Origin: Gyrodactylus bullatarudis
Taxonomy: Eukaryota; Platyhelminthes; Monogenea; Gyrodactylidea; Gyrodactylidae
Reading direction: 5' to 3'
Length of the DNA stretch: 64,000 bases
NCBI GenBank assembly: GCA_012064415.1
Contig: SSNU01000047.1
Coordinates: 202,415 to 266,414, forward strand
Part shown: piece by piece, positions 44,103 to 56,469 of the stretch
Position numbering within the stretch: the first letter of the stretch is position 1
Layout of the letters: each line of letters starts with the position of its first letter
The notes under the pieces: model-generated
Told to the model about the DNA's origin: nothing
The model's database searches: none
Seen by the model: the letters and a program-made list of their open reading frames with translations, nothing else
Program-made: the position numbers and the translations under genes

Positions 44103-47043
44103 TTACTGTACTAAGGTCAGATTAAAATCTTTCTTTTGCTTCACTGGCTTGAAACTATTCCCAGCATCACGTTAAAAAATCATAATATTTTTAAATCAAA
44201 CAACTACTTACAAGTATATATAATATAGTATAATAAAAATATATTATTTGAGGAAACTAATCCATTCTAAATATATTGCTGTATTGCTAACGAGAAAACT
44301 ATGGAAACAATCCATCTTAATAGCTTAGTTCGGTTACTTAGAGGCAGAGTGGTCAGAAAATATTAATATTTTCACAAAAAATAGCATTTTGAAAAATCGC
44401 AATTTTTAGTAAAATTGAATTTCAAAAATAGCAGTAGTTAAAATTGAAAGTTAAGAACAGATTTATACATAGTGAAAAGATAAGAAATTCAATCAGTAAG
44501 AAAAATAACTTGATAATACTTGGCGGGAATGTATGATTTTTTTATGATCTTTAAAAAGAATGACTTCAAATATTATATTCTTTGAATTAGTAGCAATCGA
44601 GTTAGTATAACTAATGTTAAAAATGCAAAATATTGCCAAGTTTAGGTTGGAAAAATATCAGTAGTATGATGAAATTTTTTCGAAAATTTAACATGAATTA
44701 ACATGAACATCAAAAAAACATCGGTCTATTAATAATAGATTCTATTATACTGTTTTTTTACCCATACCCATGGCCACTTACATTTTAACTTTGATGCTTT
44801 TTTAAACATTTTAAGACTCTCTTCAAGGCAGTCCTTTAATTCTACCTGTGCTAACATTTCCCCCCAAGAAGCATAGGAATCTAACGTCACAAATGAGCTG
44901 AAAATTAATCCCAGAAGAGCCTGGAAAAAAAATCAGATTTCTTGCCAACCGGGATTCATCTACATCTATCTTTCGTGATCTGAACCCGCAATCATTATAA
45001 GATCATTTTGTCTCATCATTTCAATCCATTGATATTGATATCCTCAAATTTCCTACTGATTTTAATTTCCCTCTTATCACAGCTGACCAAATCATAGATT
45101 TACTGCTCGATTTCAACTCCATCAAGAGGAAAGACATACATAACATTTCTATCGAATTACTACTGTCCCTTCACTTTAGCTTTTTCGAACTACTATCCAA
45201 CTATTTTAATCATATTATTGAATCACTCCTATTCCTAAAGTCACCTCTCCCAAATCACCAAATGATTTTAGACTTATCTCTAACCTCCTCATTTTCTTAT
45301 CTATCCTGGACAAAATTTTATTGAACTATTTTTCATCCATCGTTCCCCAGAATATTGATCAAATTTACCGACTATTGCCTTGAACTTAAATATAGAAATC
45401 ATAAAGTACACTAAACTTTCTAGAAAATGTATTATCCGAAAAATAATCGATCGAAATATTTATACCTGATTACTCATGAGTACGACCATTATTTTTCAAA
45501 AATATTTTAGAACCTCATGTGTTCTGAAGCGCCAAATAAGGCTTGAACTTCACAATAAAATAATAAAAAAATTTGTATTTTGGCTAATATCACTATGCTC
45601 TTGCCTCTAAACCTTTTTCCATTAATCTAGCTCCATTAATAAGTGAAATTTATTTTTTTCGTTCTACATCAATAAAAATAACTCCATCCGATGCAGAATG
45701 AAAAGTTGTTTCACTTCATAATCGGTGAAAACTAGACGAGTTCAAAGTTGATATGATCGGGATTTTCGTTTTCGAATGAAAATCGATAAAATTCCATTTT
45801 TAATCTGACTTTAGTTATGGACCCCCGTTCTTTCTTACCGATGACGTCATATCATGTAAGCTTTTCCATGTTGGGAGACCCCCGTTCTTATTATAATAAT
45901 GAAGGTTGAATAATTATTATAATTATAATGTTAGCAGATCCATATCTTCACACCAACCTTTTTCACATAACCATTGAATTCATAAGTGAACCTCAACGTA
46001 GTGGTAATATATTTTGATATCTCAAAAACTTTTGATAGAATTCTATTTCATACTATCATTAATAGTCTGTTACCTTTCAGCTCATCCTCAGCCTATTTAA
46101 ATCTCCTTATATCATTCCTAATGAACAGATCTCAATTCACTGCATTCAGTAATAAGTCCAGCTCTATATCGAAAGTATCCTCCGGAGTTCCACAAGGATC
46201 TTCTATTGGCCCGTTTCTTTTCAATTTGGTTTTCGCTAATCTTCAATCCCCCTCCAAGGATATAAAGTTCTTCAAATATGCTGATGATCTCAAAGTTGTA
46301 CTCAGCCACCCATCTCATATTTTTGAATCTGCTTTATGAGCACAATCTCTCGTTTATTTCTCATATGAAATTGGTTAAAAGAAACACTAATTTTGCCATG
46401 CTCTCTATGAAAAGCCTTATTAAATCTAAAGACCTACGTCTCCTGCTTTTCAAACAAGTTATTCTACCCACTTTCCATTACGCATCCAGTCTCATAAGAA
46501 ATCTCTCTGCTAAAGTTATTCGTGAACTTGAAAAAATTCAAAGAAGGTTTCTACGCTCCAACTTCGGCCCTCTATCCTACAGAATACTTTTATCTTTCCA
46601 TTGTGGTTACGCAGGCTTTCATTTTCCATCTCCCTCCAAACTCAAACTAGGGAGGAGTCTCTATCTCCACATCACACCAGGAATCATATTCACCTCTCTG
46701 ATTACGAACACCAAACGCCTACATTATCACAAAATTGATATTTATTGTCTCACTGGACTCCAAATCAGAAACATTTGCGCCTTTCTATTCATGTCAATCC
46801 CAGATTCTTCAGATTTAAACTCAAATTTCTTCGAAAAAACTATTTACTAATTGTGATTTATCATTTTATGCATTATGATTCACGCTATCAACATTGATCT
46901 ATTCTTTTAATAAAACCTTTCTATCGAAAAAAAATTATACTGTAACTGAAATAAATGAATGAATAAAGTGTAACTTTTAAGAAAGCTTACTTTTCTGAGA
47001 CCAAGGACTCTGTTGTCGCGTTCGAATATAAGTCAAGTTTATC
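44103..47043 (-). CDS. C-terminal exons of an unidentified gene
   Basis: Three minus-strand exons fit by splice signals and phase: 47043-46991 (TTTTACAG acceptor, GTAAGC donor), 44897-44782 (TTTTCAG acceptor, GTAAGT donor) and 44143-44103 (CCAG acceptor, ending in TAA). Joined they give 69 codons plus stop. The middle exon reads SFVTLDSYASWGEMLAQV and then LEESLKMFKKASKLK, an amphipathic, probably helical segment. I do not recognise the family. Upstream exons were not found; because a different gene ends at 48090 they may lie far away or interleave with it. A LINE fills the intron between the first two exons. The last exon (41 nt) is the weakest call. Confidence 0.45.
44900..46935 (+). mobile_element. 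Degenerate LINE with intact 3' end
   Basis: In order on the plus strand: linker region (FLANRDSSTSIFRDLNPQS), a PIPKVTSP...NDFRLISNLL block in another frame (about 45233-45350), an interruption at about 45400-45950, RT core with YFDISKTFDR, SSGVPQGSSIGP and FFKYADDLK (45986-46339), a frameshift, and the thumb region (46278-46850). AATAAA is followed by a short A-run near 46930, marking the 3' end. Frameshifts and stops make it non-coding. It sits in antisense orientation in the intron of the unknown minus-strand gene, its 5' part reaching within a few bases of the 44897 acceptor. Confidence 0.8.
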
Positions 47044-48089
47044 CTGTAAAAGAACACTATGATTTGTATTATTAATATTTTTATTGACATTGTTATCCAT
47101 GAGCAAGGTATTATGGTTCACCTAACTAAACAAAATCCTAACTAGACCGGTCCAATGGACAGTGTCAATATCGTAAGTCGATATTCGATCTATAACGAAT
47201 TTTTGATAAATCGGAAAATATCGAGAAGATATATTTTTCCGATATATTCATCGACTTGATATCGAACCCCTTCGATAATATCGAGAAAAATATCGGCAGA
47301 TATTATAGGACTCCTAGCTTAATTAATAATTTACTTCTACTCTTCTTACTTCCACATATCCTAGTCCATAACAGACTCTTTGGATTGGTTTTTAAAATCA
47401 TTTTTCCATTATGAAGAATAAAAATCTTTTTCATACTGAAAATAACCTGTTTTGTTATTTTAGCAATCAATATTTCCTAATGGAGGAAAACTGACTGGCA
47501 AATACGTATCAGAATTTTCTTTTCATCTTGGAAGTTCTGCATCTATAGTGATTTTCTAATTCTTTAACAATTGTTACCTTGCAAGGTACTGTAACTGGAA
47601 ATTTCAATAATTCTAAATTGGTGTATTTTTGAACCTTTTATCATTACATTTAGGTTCAAATTATTTTCAACAAATAGCTTATCAACTTCTCGAGATACCG
47701 ATTCAAAGAAATTTCTAGATATCAAATACGAATTAGTTATTTCTTCGTAAGATTGTTTTATGTTTCGTAAACCTTTTCATCAAGTATCGAATCAACATAC
47801 TAATTGTAACAACATATTTTCTATTACAATAATAATTTTTCACTGCATGATACACAATAAGGCTTTCGATTTTGCATTGGTACAAAAGAAGTATTGTAAT
47901 TTTACAATATCTAAACTTGTTCTCTCCAAAGATTGAGAACTTACTTGTTCTACAATATACAAGTAAAAAGCATATTTAGGTCATTTTTCCTCAGTTTATA
48001 ATTACACAAATGGCAACTCAATGTAACAATATAAAATAAATACAAATAAAATAATAATATTTAAAGATGTTACGAATATAATTTTGGTC
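47044..48089. other. Intergenic or intronic, with a TATCGA-rich palindromic patch
   Basis: 47180-47300 is packed with short inverted CGATAT/ATATCG and TATCGA units (GAAAATATCGAGAAGATATA and its partner around ATATCGAACCCCTTCGATAT), probably a terminal or internal part of an unknown element. The remainder shows nothing. Confidence 0.4.
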
Positions 48090-51000
48090 TTAAAGGTCTT
48101 CTTGTGTAAGGTCAATGCGTTGGCCAATACCATACTGACATGAACATTTTCCTTCATTAATATAACTGACGGCATTTTCATTATCTGGCACTGGCCTGAA
48201 ACCTAAATCAGGTTTGAAGACCTCACCAAGATTCTTAATTACAATCGGGCAAACGATAGCATTTGTCTTCTTATCTCTCAAAGCAATTGTAATAATTCCT
48301 TCAATGATTGTCTCTATTCTAAAGACGCCATCGTATTTCTCTTCAGTTATCACAAGATCTGCACGGGTCTTTTTACCAGCTGGAACGATAATCTGAAAAG
48401 AGATCAAATCAAAAATCAAATCCAACGACAAAAATATTATAAAAATTTGTATTAAATAGGCAAGAAGAAAAATTAAATTAATCTAATTAATCAACCAAGA
48501 TTTCCTGATCAATAAATAAGTCTGAATAAATGTGATTTTCACAGGAAGGAAGAGTAGGAAGTTGTCTACAATGTCAAACAGTAATTTGTGTAAACTTGAC
48601 TTTTCTAACAAGAATAGCATGCTTTTTCAATTTTATGAACCCCCCCTCGGTAAATGGGAAAAATAAATGTGCTCAAAAAAATATTCCGATGATCTTCAAC
48701 TATACTGGTCTATGTGAGCTATTTAACCATCAACTCCCTTTTTATTACTTATTTCAGATTGCATTTCGTTGCTTTGACCGTTTCTTTTATTGAAGTAAAA
48801 CATTGATAAATAATGATTAGACTATCAGAAATTCGATCTCTTAAATCTTTTCGTAATCTATGTCAAGGACTGTTGACTACTCTCTTACTTTTCAGTTTTT
48901 GGCGCAAATTTTAATTAGAAAAATTTCAAAATTATTTTATATTTTCCCTTCTACATGATCAAGCTGTGATTTATATGATTTTCGAGATTTTTTTATCAAA
49001 AATGTTGAGATTTTCATTTTGGAACTGTGTTGTGTATCATATGTATGGATAACTATGATCGATATTTAAAGCCTTCAGTCTATTCAGATAGATTAAATTG
49101 ACAAACTATTTATAGATTAACCGAAATGTTCCCATGAATGTGTTATTTTTATCCTCACATTAGATTTTTTCATATTTTCACAACTTATCTGCTCACTCCA
49201 TTATGGGATTCAATAGATAAATTTCTTCCTGACTGTCTGGAGAAGAATATTGAGTTTTTTGTGAAAATCAGCTATTTTTATGCCTCAAATTGATAAATTA
49301 AAATTACCACAACAGGTTTTAAAGTTTTCTTCAATAAATGCTCAGTATAATTTTTTCATATTCATACAATGAATACTTTCACAAGGCGGCTAAAATTTTT
49401 AAAAATGTGAATTTTTTCTTCTTCTACTCTAATGACCTGACAACAATCCCCAATCACCAAGGCTGGGAGCATTGATGAAAAATTTGAAGACAGAGTGTTT
49501 TTATTATCTTCCTCTAATGATGATGGACCAAGTACAATGCGAGAGACAGACAGACAAGAATCACTTGAACTTTCTCACTTAAAAAACTCCAAGTGTGAAT
49601 ATGAATATGGCTATTTTCTAGTTGCCATATTCACCAACTTCACTCAATCTTCTCTATGGCCTCGATTTTATTTTGAATGAAGAAGTGAAAATAAAAGTTG
49701 AAGACATTCTCACTCCTGCTACACTACTTATTTCTTAGTTGAAGAATAACATGAATCATTCAAGACTGTTTTTTTCTAAAAGTTTATTTCAACTCTGAGA
49801 ATTTCATGGAGTCCTATTGCAGGTGTCCTTCCTTTATTTCTTGTGAAAGAAAAGACTCTATTGGTTACTTTTGAGAATTTCTTTCTCTCTACAATATATA
49901 GTGTGAACTGAGTTTATCATTTGCATAAAAGCGAGAAAAAGACACAGATGTTAACTTCTCATTTTAAAAATTTTTCACAGTTGCAATAAATTAAAAAGGC
50001 AAAAACAATCAATGCTACCTATTTGAATAAAATTAATTAAAAACAGTGTAAGAGAACCCTTTGCGAAAAACTTGGTAAATTCTCAAAAAACATGTCATCT
50101 ATGAGAGACACATCAATGAGATAATTTGACTTGTACTTTAATTTAGAATTCGTAAGAATAACACTTTCAGATTAAATAAAAATTGCATACTGATTGTAAT
50201 CGTTTAAAAGTTTGAAAGGTTTTCAGAAAATTATTAGAATTTAAAGAAATTTCAAAAATACATTTTCTAAAAATTTATCCATTATAATATGTAGTAAATT
50301 CATTCAAAATCACGTTTATAAAAATTTTCATTTTCAAAACAATGCGAATTTAACCAGGCCTCTTCAGTTTCAGTTCCTTAGTTTAATTATTGAAATTCAA
50401 GCTAATCAATAGTATGCGAGATTGAATTTGATTACTTCAAATGATTGAAACCAAAAACATCTTTAATATTTTACTGGTTAACAGGGAAATTTTGAAATTT
50501 CACTTCAACCATTTACAAGATTTTTCTATTTTAAAAAATTCAAATATGAAAATTATAGGCTAGAGCTTCAATTAAAATGATCCAATTTTCAATCAATAAC
50601 TGCTGAACTAAAGAATCCCCTTAATAGAGCTCTTAATTCGTAACCAGCGTAAATTATTAGAGTCTCCAAGTAAGAAAGAGACATCAAGATTTATTGATAA
50701 AATAATGAATTAAATATGTTAAATTAAACAGAATACAGTTGATTGATTTTGCAAATTTAATTATGATCTATTGAAGAAGAAATTATTTCGTTACAAATTT
50801 ACATTTGCAAAATATATCATCATATGAGTACACACAGGTTGTCGAATTGCAGAATTCGGTCAACCAACTCATTGAATCAATAAGAATGATGACTTGAAAC
50901 GAGTGAGCGAGCGAGAGAACGAGAGTAAACTTATTTGCTCAAAAAAAATAATAATTCAATGTCTCATCATTTTTCTTCTTATTGTGTTTGTATATTGAGA

Positions 51001-53656
51001 ACTTCTTTAGAAAAATTGCTCTTTCGGAATGTTTATTCATCATTAAGTATAAATCTGATGATGTTGCAAGAAAAATTCGTGTTGTACACAAGTTTCCATC
51101 AAAATCTTGTGGAAAAACGTGTCCTAGTGATAATTATCATGTCTAGTGATAGTATAACGCCTTGTACATCATTCTAAACTACGCATATCTCCTAGAGTGA
51201 AAAATGCAACTTTTTGTCCTTCTTTTTAGGCCATCCCCTACCAAGAATTATAAATGTGCATACGTTTGCAAGACAGGAAAAAATGTTTTTTTTGCAATAC
51301 AATTTAGACAAGATTTCATGATTAATCTACAATGAATTCATTATAAGATATAAAGTTGTAAAAATGTTCAAATTCATTCAAGAATTCTTTAGTGCTTGCA
51401 TAAAGTACTACTATATACTTTTTCTATTCACCATTCTAACATCTTGTAATGTTAGTGATGATAATAATAATATTAATGATGATGATGAGTCATGCATCAA
51501 AATACAATAATAACAGCATAGCGTAAAGTAAACAAACAAATGGCAACTTTTCAAACTACAAACATATTCCTGTATTATTAACATTTTCAACGAACATAAA
51601 TGTATTATTATCGTTGAATAGTAATAATGAACTATAATGTTTACACAAATCATATGTTAGATTGGAATAAAAATCCTATCAACACACAGGAGAAAGAAAT
51701 CTCTAAGGAGGAAAGTGTTGTTTAAATCGCAAATCAATATGTATGAACATGATGGCGAAGAAAGGAAGTTGTTTTGATAGAAAATACCAGTCTTGAGTAA
51801 ATACGTATTTGATCTCGAAGTTGAGTTTGAAAACTCTTATAAAGGGGATTATTTATTGAATTTTCCATAAACATTATAAGTACTATAGAAGAATGGGAGG
51901 AATGGAGCACGTGTCAATTTTCGGACAATTCTGTATTCCATTCTTACTACGTTTTATAACTAATCAATGAAAGAAAATAGAGACCTCTTCTTTAAAACAT
52001 TTTAGTTCATTTTAGTGTGTAGTCCACTAATAATTTCATTTTTCAGTTTGGAATACGAGACCAATTTAACCCTTTCATGAGGTTCGCCCCCCCCTATATT
52101 TAGAAATTCTCAGTAAAATTACGAATGTCCAAGAAATATCACATAGATTATTTTATTTGCCAAAAACTCTCAAAGGGATATCTAAACATTAAGTATTAGT
52201 AAAAATTTGTATCAATAAAAAATCGGCATTCTTATATGGGACCAAAATAAACCTTATTAAATAGAGTTTCCATTAGAATCTCATTTAGAATCGTTCAATT
52301 TTGAATCTTTTTCTCGATTGGTTTTCTTATCGTCTCGATAAGGTTAAGCTAGAAGACACTCAAATGGCAAACTGGTAATAAAAATGCCTTGTCTACAAAT
52401 ATATTGAATGAGAGATACTTTGAATGAACAGATGAAGGGTGACTTTTGAACTCTAGGTTTTTTAATGCGCAATCATCCATCAAACGAACAATGATTACAA
52501 ATATAACAATTCGATATGTGTTAACGATGAATAAACATGTTGATTAAACTGTCAATAACAATGAAAAAATAGAATTGACCCTAATCAAAATGTCGTAACA
52601 AATGAGGCCACTCTTTTTTTTGTTTATATGATGAAACGTTTTCTTTTATGTTAACAAAAGACAATGATGATTTATCAACTGAGTTAAAACGTCAAATCAA
52701 GAGGGGATTTTTTAAATTTATTTTGTCAGATCTTGTCATATCATAATGAGTCAATGTAAAGTTGAAACAATGGTTCTGTCCAAACTAAATCTATTCAAAT
52801 GAATAATCCCCTATTTTACTTCTGTTTCAAAAGCTAGTCTTGATGTAGGACCTACAATGAAGGTAAAATATATGTTTTGTTTCAAACTTGTAAATTAAAT
52901 GTTAAGATTATTGATTAGAGTATTACTCGTGTTAATAACAGTCCTCTGGATAAACTTTCAAGGTGATAAATAAATAAAACAAATATTTCCTCGAATGAAA
53001 AGATATCACATTTAAAATTTTTTTTCTGACAGCCTGTCAAACTGACTCACCTCAGTGTCTACATTCCAGGTAAGCTCCTCTTCAATTGTCTGTTCATTGT
53101 CATTTTCGATGCTAATTTCCTTTCTGAATCCTCCGTTGGCCTTGATTATAGCATTAGGCGGAGCTATTTCCAGCTCTAATTCCATTCCTTTAGTCATAGC
53201 CTTGCAGACGGCAACTGTACAAGAGGAACTGGTCCTCCTCTCAGCACTCAGATGATGGGTCTGAGTCTCCGAAGTTGAATTCGTAAAGACCGAACTGAAG
53301 AGAATATTGCTCTTTTGTTGTTTCGGCGAGATTTTGGTGACATTACTGGCGTCTTCGTCATATTCTGTCTTTGAATTGTACACTTTTAGTTTTGATTCTA
53401 TGACATCGGAATATCGTAGATCACTAAAATTAACTCGACTTTTTACATCATGCGGCAATGGGAAATTTCGAGCATATTCAAATAGAATCTCATAAAAGTC
53501 GACTGTCTCAGCATTTCCCTTTTTCGATTTGATCGTGTGTGAATTTGGATTTCGTGAGTCGAACATGTTTTTCACTTTTGAGTTATCTTGCAAAATCGTT
53601 GAGTTTTGCTGAGCAGTTAGGTCCCGTTCAATTCCAGAACTTAGACAGGAGAGCAA
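48090..53656 (-). CDS. Protein with an aerolysin/ETX-MTX2-like beta region (partial)
   Basis: Two exons: about 53656-53052 (donor GTGAGT at 53050) and 48392-48090 (acceptor CTTTTCAG). Both sit at phase 0; the intron is 4.66 kb. Near the end of the first exon, alternating beta-type sequence ends with EEELTWNVDTE. The second exon starts IIVPAGKKTRADLV. A W-x-V-x-T-x-I-x-V-P-x-x-K pattern across the junction resembles the strand following the insertion hairpin in aerolysin, ETX/MTX2 and natterin-like proteins, which are pore-forming or lectin-linked families also present in non-venomous animals. The first exon probably begins at the TTGTAG acceptor (exon base 53666), with KFSLLSCLSSG hinting at a secretion signal completed upstream. 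The family call rests on one pattern and is tentative; no function is implied. Confidence 0.45.
48432..53000. other. Large intron or gap without supported genes
   Basis: AT-rich. Positions 50898-50935 have a GAGA-rich run (GAGCGAGCGAGAGAACGAGA) similar to 53700-53718, possibly a GAGA-factor type element, followed by an 80-codon open stretch that I cannot support as a gene. A short simple-repeat run (ATAATAATAATATTAATGAT) lies near 51460. Confidence 0.35.
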
Positions 53657-53944
53657 TGAGAATTTTCTACAAGAGAAAAATTACAAGCTGATTAATTCGA
53701 GAGAGCGAGAGAGAAATGTAAACTATTTCTAAAATGCATTCATTTCGTAATTTTATTTTTATGATGAACCAACAACTACCAATTAAAGAATTTTGTTAGC
53801 ATGAAGACAAGAGAGAGGATTTAATTTCAGTGTAATATTTGATTTTTTTACATTCTCTACATTGAGAATGTCTATGTCTCTTGATTTCAAGTGAGCAGAG
53901 AAAAATAAATTGATTCAGAGAATTAGAATTAGTTTCCAACTCAC

Positions 53945-54112
53945 GGCATTGTTTCTTTTATAAATATCCAGGTTCTTAGGAATTTGTCTGAATTTGAAGT
54001 TATTGACGCTCTTGTTGTAGTATTTTGTTAAGAATTCACGAAGCGTTAACCTAGCCACCCTTTCTTTAGATGCTTTAGTTTGATTGGTTGAAATTTTCAA
54101 ACATAGATCCAT
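53945..54112 (-). CDS. Candidate first exon upstream of the ETX-like gene
   Basis: An ATG at 54112 opens 56 codons ending exactly at a GTGAGT donor (53944). The peptide is basic (TKASKERVARLTLREFLTK) with no signal peptide. It ends at phase 0, whereas the next visible exon starts at phase 2, so an exon is missing between them or they are separate. Its codon use looks more gene-like than its surroundings. Confidence 0.3.
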
Positions 54113-55350
54113 TCGTATTTATCAATGTTATTCTTTAACCAATGAGAAATTAATAAAACTATTCTTCAATAGAAAAGGGGGTGGTCGAAAGAATATATTT
54201 TACCCGATTAGAGTGTAGGAATAGATAGATGTAGTGTACAATATAAATTGTTCCCATATACATTTTATCAATGTATGATATGAAAAATATTGGATTATTA
54301 AATCTGGTGTAGGGAGTATATTCTATATATAGGAATAATCCTAATGAATATTTCGTGTAAGAAAGTTTATTATCGTGTCATGAGGTCCATTGAGAAATCC
54401 AATTATGCCCCAGGAGGGAAAAAAGTATTAAATTTCCGGATGAGCAATACTTTTTTTTAATTATAAAGTAGATAAATTCCCACTTGTATAGCTTTTTTTG
54501 TGAGAATATTTTGAGTGCAGTAATTAAATAAACATGAGGAGATAAGACTGGCTTACCTCAAAAAGAAGATTGTCTGAGTCATCTTTCTCCTAGTATTTCA
54601 TGAGTGAATTCAAACCTTGATCGAAAATTTGGACAGATGATGAAAAATTGATCTTCGAAGGGAAAAACTTTTTACATAATAAAAACAAACTGTTATATGA
54701 GGGAACGCCAACTTGTAATTGAGAATATGAGGCTATGAAAAAAGCTATTTTCAATGAATTTGGCAATTATTTATTTTTACAAATACAATCACAATCTTTC
54801 ATCAGGGTCTCAAAATTATAACAAGATTATTTGAATTTCAATTAAATACACTTTTACCAAATCAAGAAGTAAAAAATCAGGAAACATTATAAATTTCTAG
54901 TGTGAAAGTGATCAAAAATTATTTTTCATGATCACTTTATCGAAAATAACTTTGGATTTAGCTGAAGCTGGCTCAATAGATTTAAATTATTGGAAATGTG
55001 TCCACTAATTTCGTAAAATTACTGAAAAAGCAGATACACTGTAGATACACTGTATCTGATACAGTAAAATAAAATACAAAAAAATTTGATGAAACCATAA
55101 TTGACATAAATTGATGATGAGGTGGAAAAATTGTAAAAATCAATTTTCTTTCCTACTATAGGAATTTGTAAACTAATTTTAGTTTTTATCAAGTAAGTTT
55201 AATTTCTTTTACCAATGTAATTAGAAATTCGGCCTACGTCATAGCAATAATATCGTGTGTAATAAAATCTTTTTCATGAAAATTTTTTCTCCCAGAATAA
55301 AACACAATGTATTTCAAAGTGAAACTGATTATAAAACATTCTTTGTGATC
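54113..55350. other. Intergenic, nothing recognised
   Basis: AT-rich. A tandem duplication of GATACACTGTA (about 55033-55055) is the only structure noticed. Confidence 0.35.
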
Positions 55351-55358
55351 AAAATTTA

Positions 55359-56150
55359 AGCTGGTTGATATGAAGTTGGAAATCTATGATTTTTACAGGA
55401 ATCTCGATATTTTCATCAAAAGTTCGAACATATTAGAGATTTTTTGGAATCCTACTCATGTTGCCCACATTTACCAAGACAAGAACGTGAAACAATGTTG
55501 GTGATACAAAATCTGAATATTGATGTATTTTAAAACAACTTATAATTATAAAGATCAATCTGAGTTTGTTTTAACATTTACTGTTTTTCACATTAATCAT
55601 TAATTCAAGCCACATATCATCCTTCCCTTCAAAAGGAAGTAAGTAGTCTATCAGTTTGCTTTCTGTTCCGTGATCCACATCTTATACCTTGCTGCATGTT
55701 CATGGCTTGCCCAGGCCTATCTGTCGTCTCGCCAACACCACTCTCCAGGTTTTCGGCCAGCCAAGGCTCCTTCACCTCCTCGTATCTGTTCACAGTCATC
55801 TCAGCTTTGGAAAGTTCAGCAACATCAGCAACGTGCACAAGTCTGCCGCGATCATCAATCATCGTGCTTTCCGAGTTTAGCTTGACTTCTCCGGGTTGCG
55901 ACCATCCATTCTTCTCTTCATACACAGGGTCTGAGTTGGCTTATAAATCAGTCATTTTTCAAATTCCCATTTGGCGCCAAATCCCATTTTTTCGAACTTT
56001 GAGCCGAAAGTTTTTATTGATTTGAAAGTTGCAGGCTGATCGGAAGAGGTTTTTCAGGATCAAGGATAGACAAGAAAATCAATTCAAGTGAATCTGATCT
56101 TATGCATAATAACCTTATCGTCTGGGAGCGAAATTTTGAATTTTTGATCA
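55359..56150. repeat. R1 copy split by a GC-richer insert
   Basis: The R1 left arm (AAGCTGGTTGATATGAAGTT ... CTACTCATGTTGCCCAC) runs to about 55475. R1 resumes at about 55953 (TTTTTCAAATTCCCATTTGG) and runs to about 56150. The R1 bases normally between these points are replaced by 480 bp of unrelated sequence containing the coding-like block at 55629-55940. Confidence 0.6.
55629..55940 (-). pseudogene. GC-rich coding fragment, unrecognised, possibly from a retroelement
   Basis: The minus strand is open from about 55940 to the TGA at 55629-55631. It includes EEKNGWSQPGEVKLNSES, IDDRGRLVHVADVAELSK and GSRNRKQTDRLL. G+C is near 50 percent, far above the neighbourhood, and codon choice is varied. 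The tail resembles the basic end of some retroelement integrases, but the match is loose. There is no in-frame ATG at its start, so it is a fragment. It sits inside a damaged R1 copy, indicating recent arrival from elsewhere. Confidence 0.4.
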
Positions 56151-56469
56151 AGTAGCCAAGAGAGGAAGAAAAATTAAAGTTTATAATGCCATAATCAAAA
56201 TTTTCTTTCTAAACATGAGGCCATTTCCCATAAACTTCCGGTAGTTCAATTGAGGAGAAATCCTGAAAAAATGCCATATTTCATTGATGAGTAATGTTAT
56301 CGATAATAATAAGTTTTATGTAGAATTGATAGTTCTCTTCGCTTCTTAAACTTTTGTCGAAATAAGATTATATTAAATAATGATTTTGAGGGCATTAAAA
56401 ACATTCGAATATTCAAAACTTCTCAGATAAATTCAGTCTCAAAAATTAAGATTGTTATAATTTTACGAA

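Noticed and set aside
50935..51177. Small gene after the GAGA-rich run
   Set aside because: No recognisable motif, no splice or poly(A) support, and codon composition like non-coding DNA.
54033..54112. Joining the 53945-54112 exon directly to the ETX-like exon
   Set aside because: Intron phases disagree (0 versus 2) and a direct join creates an early stop.
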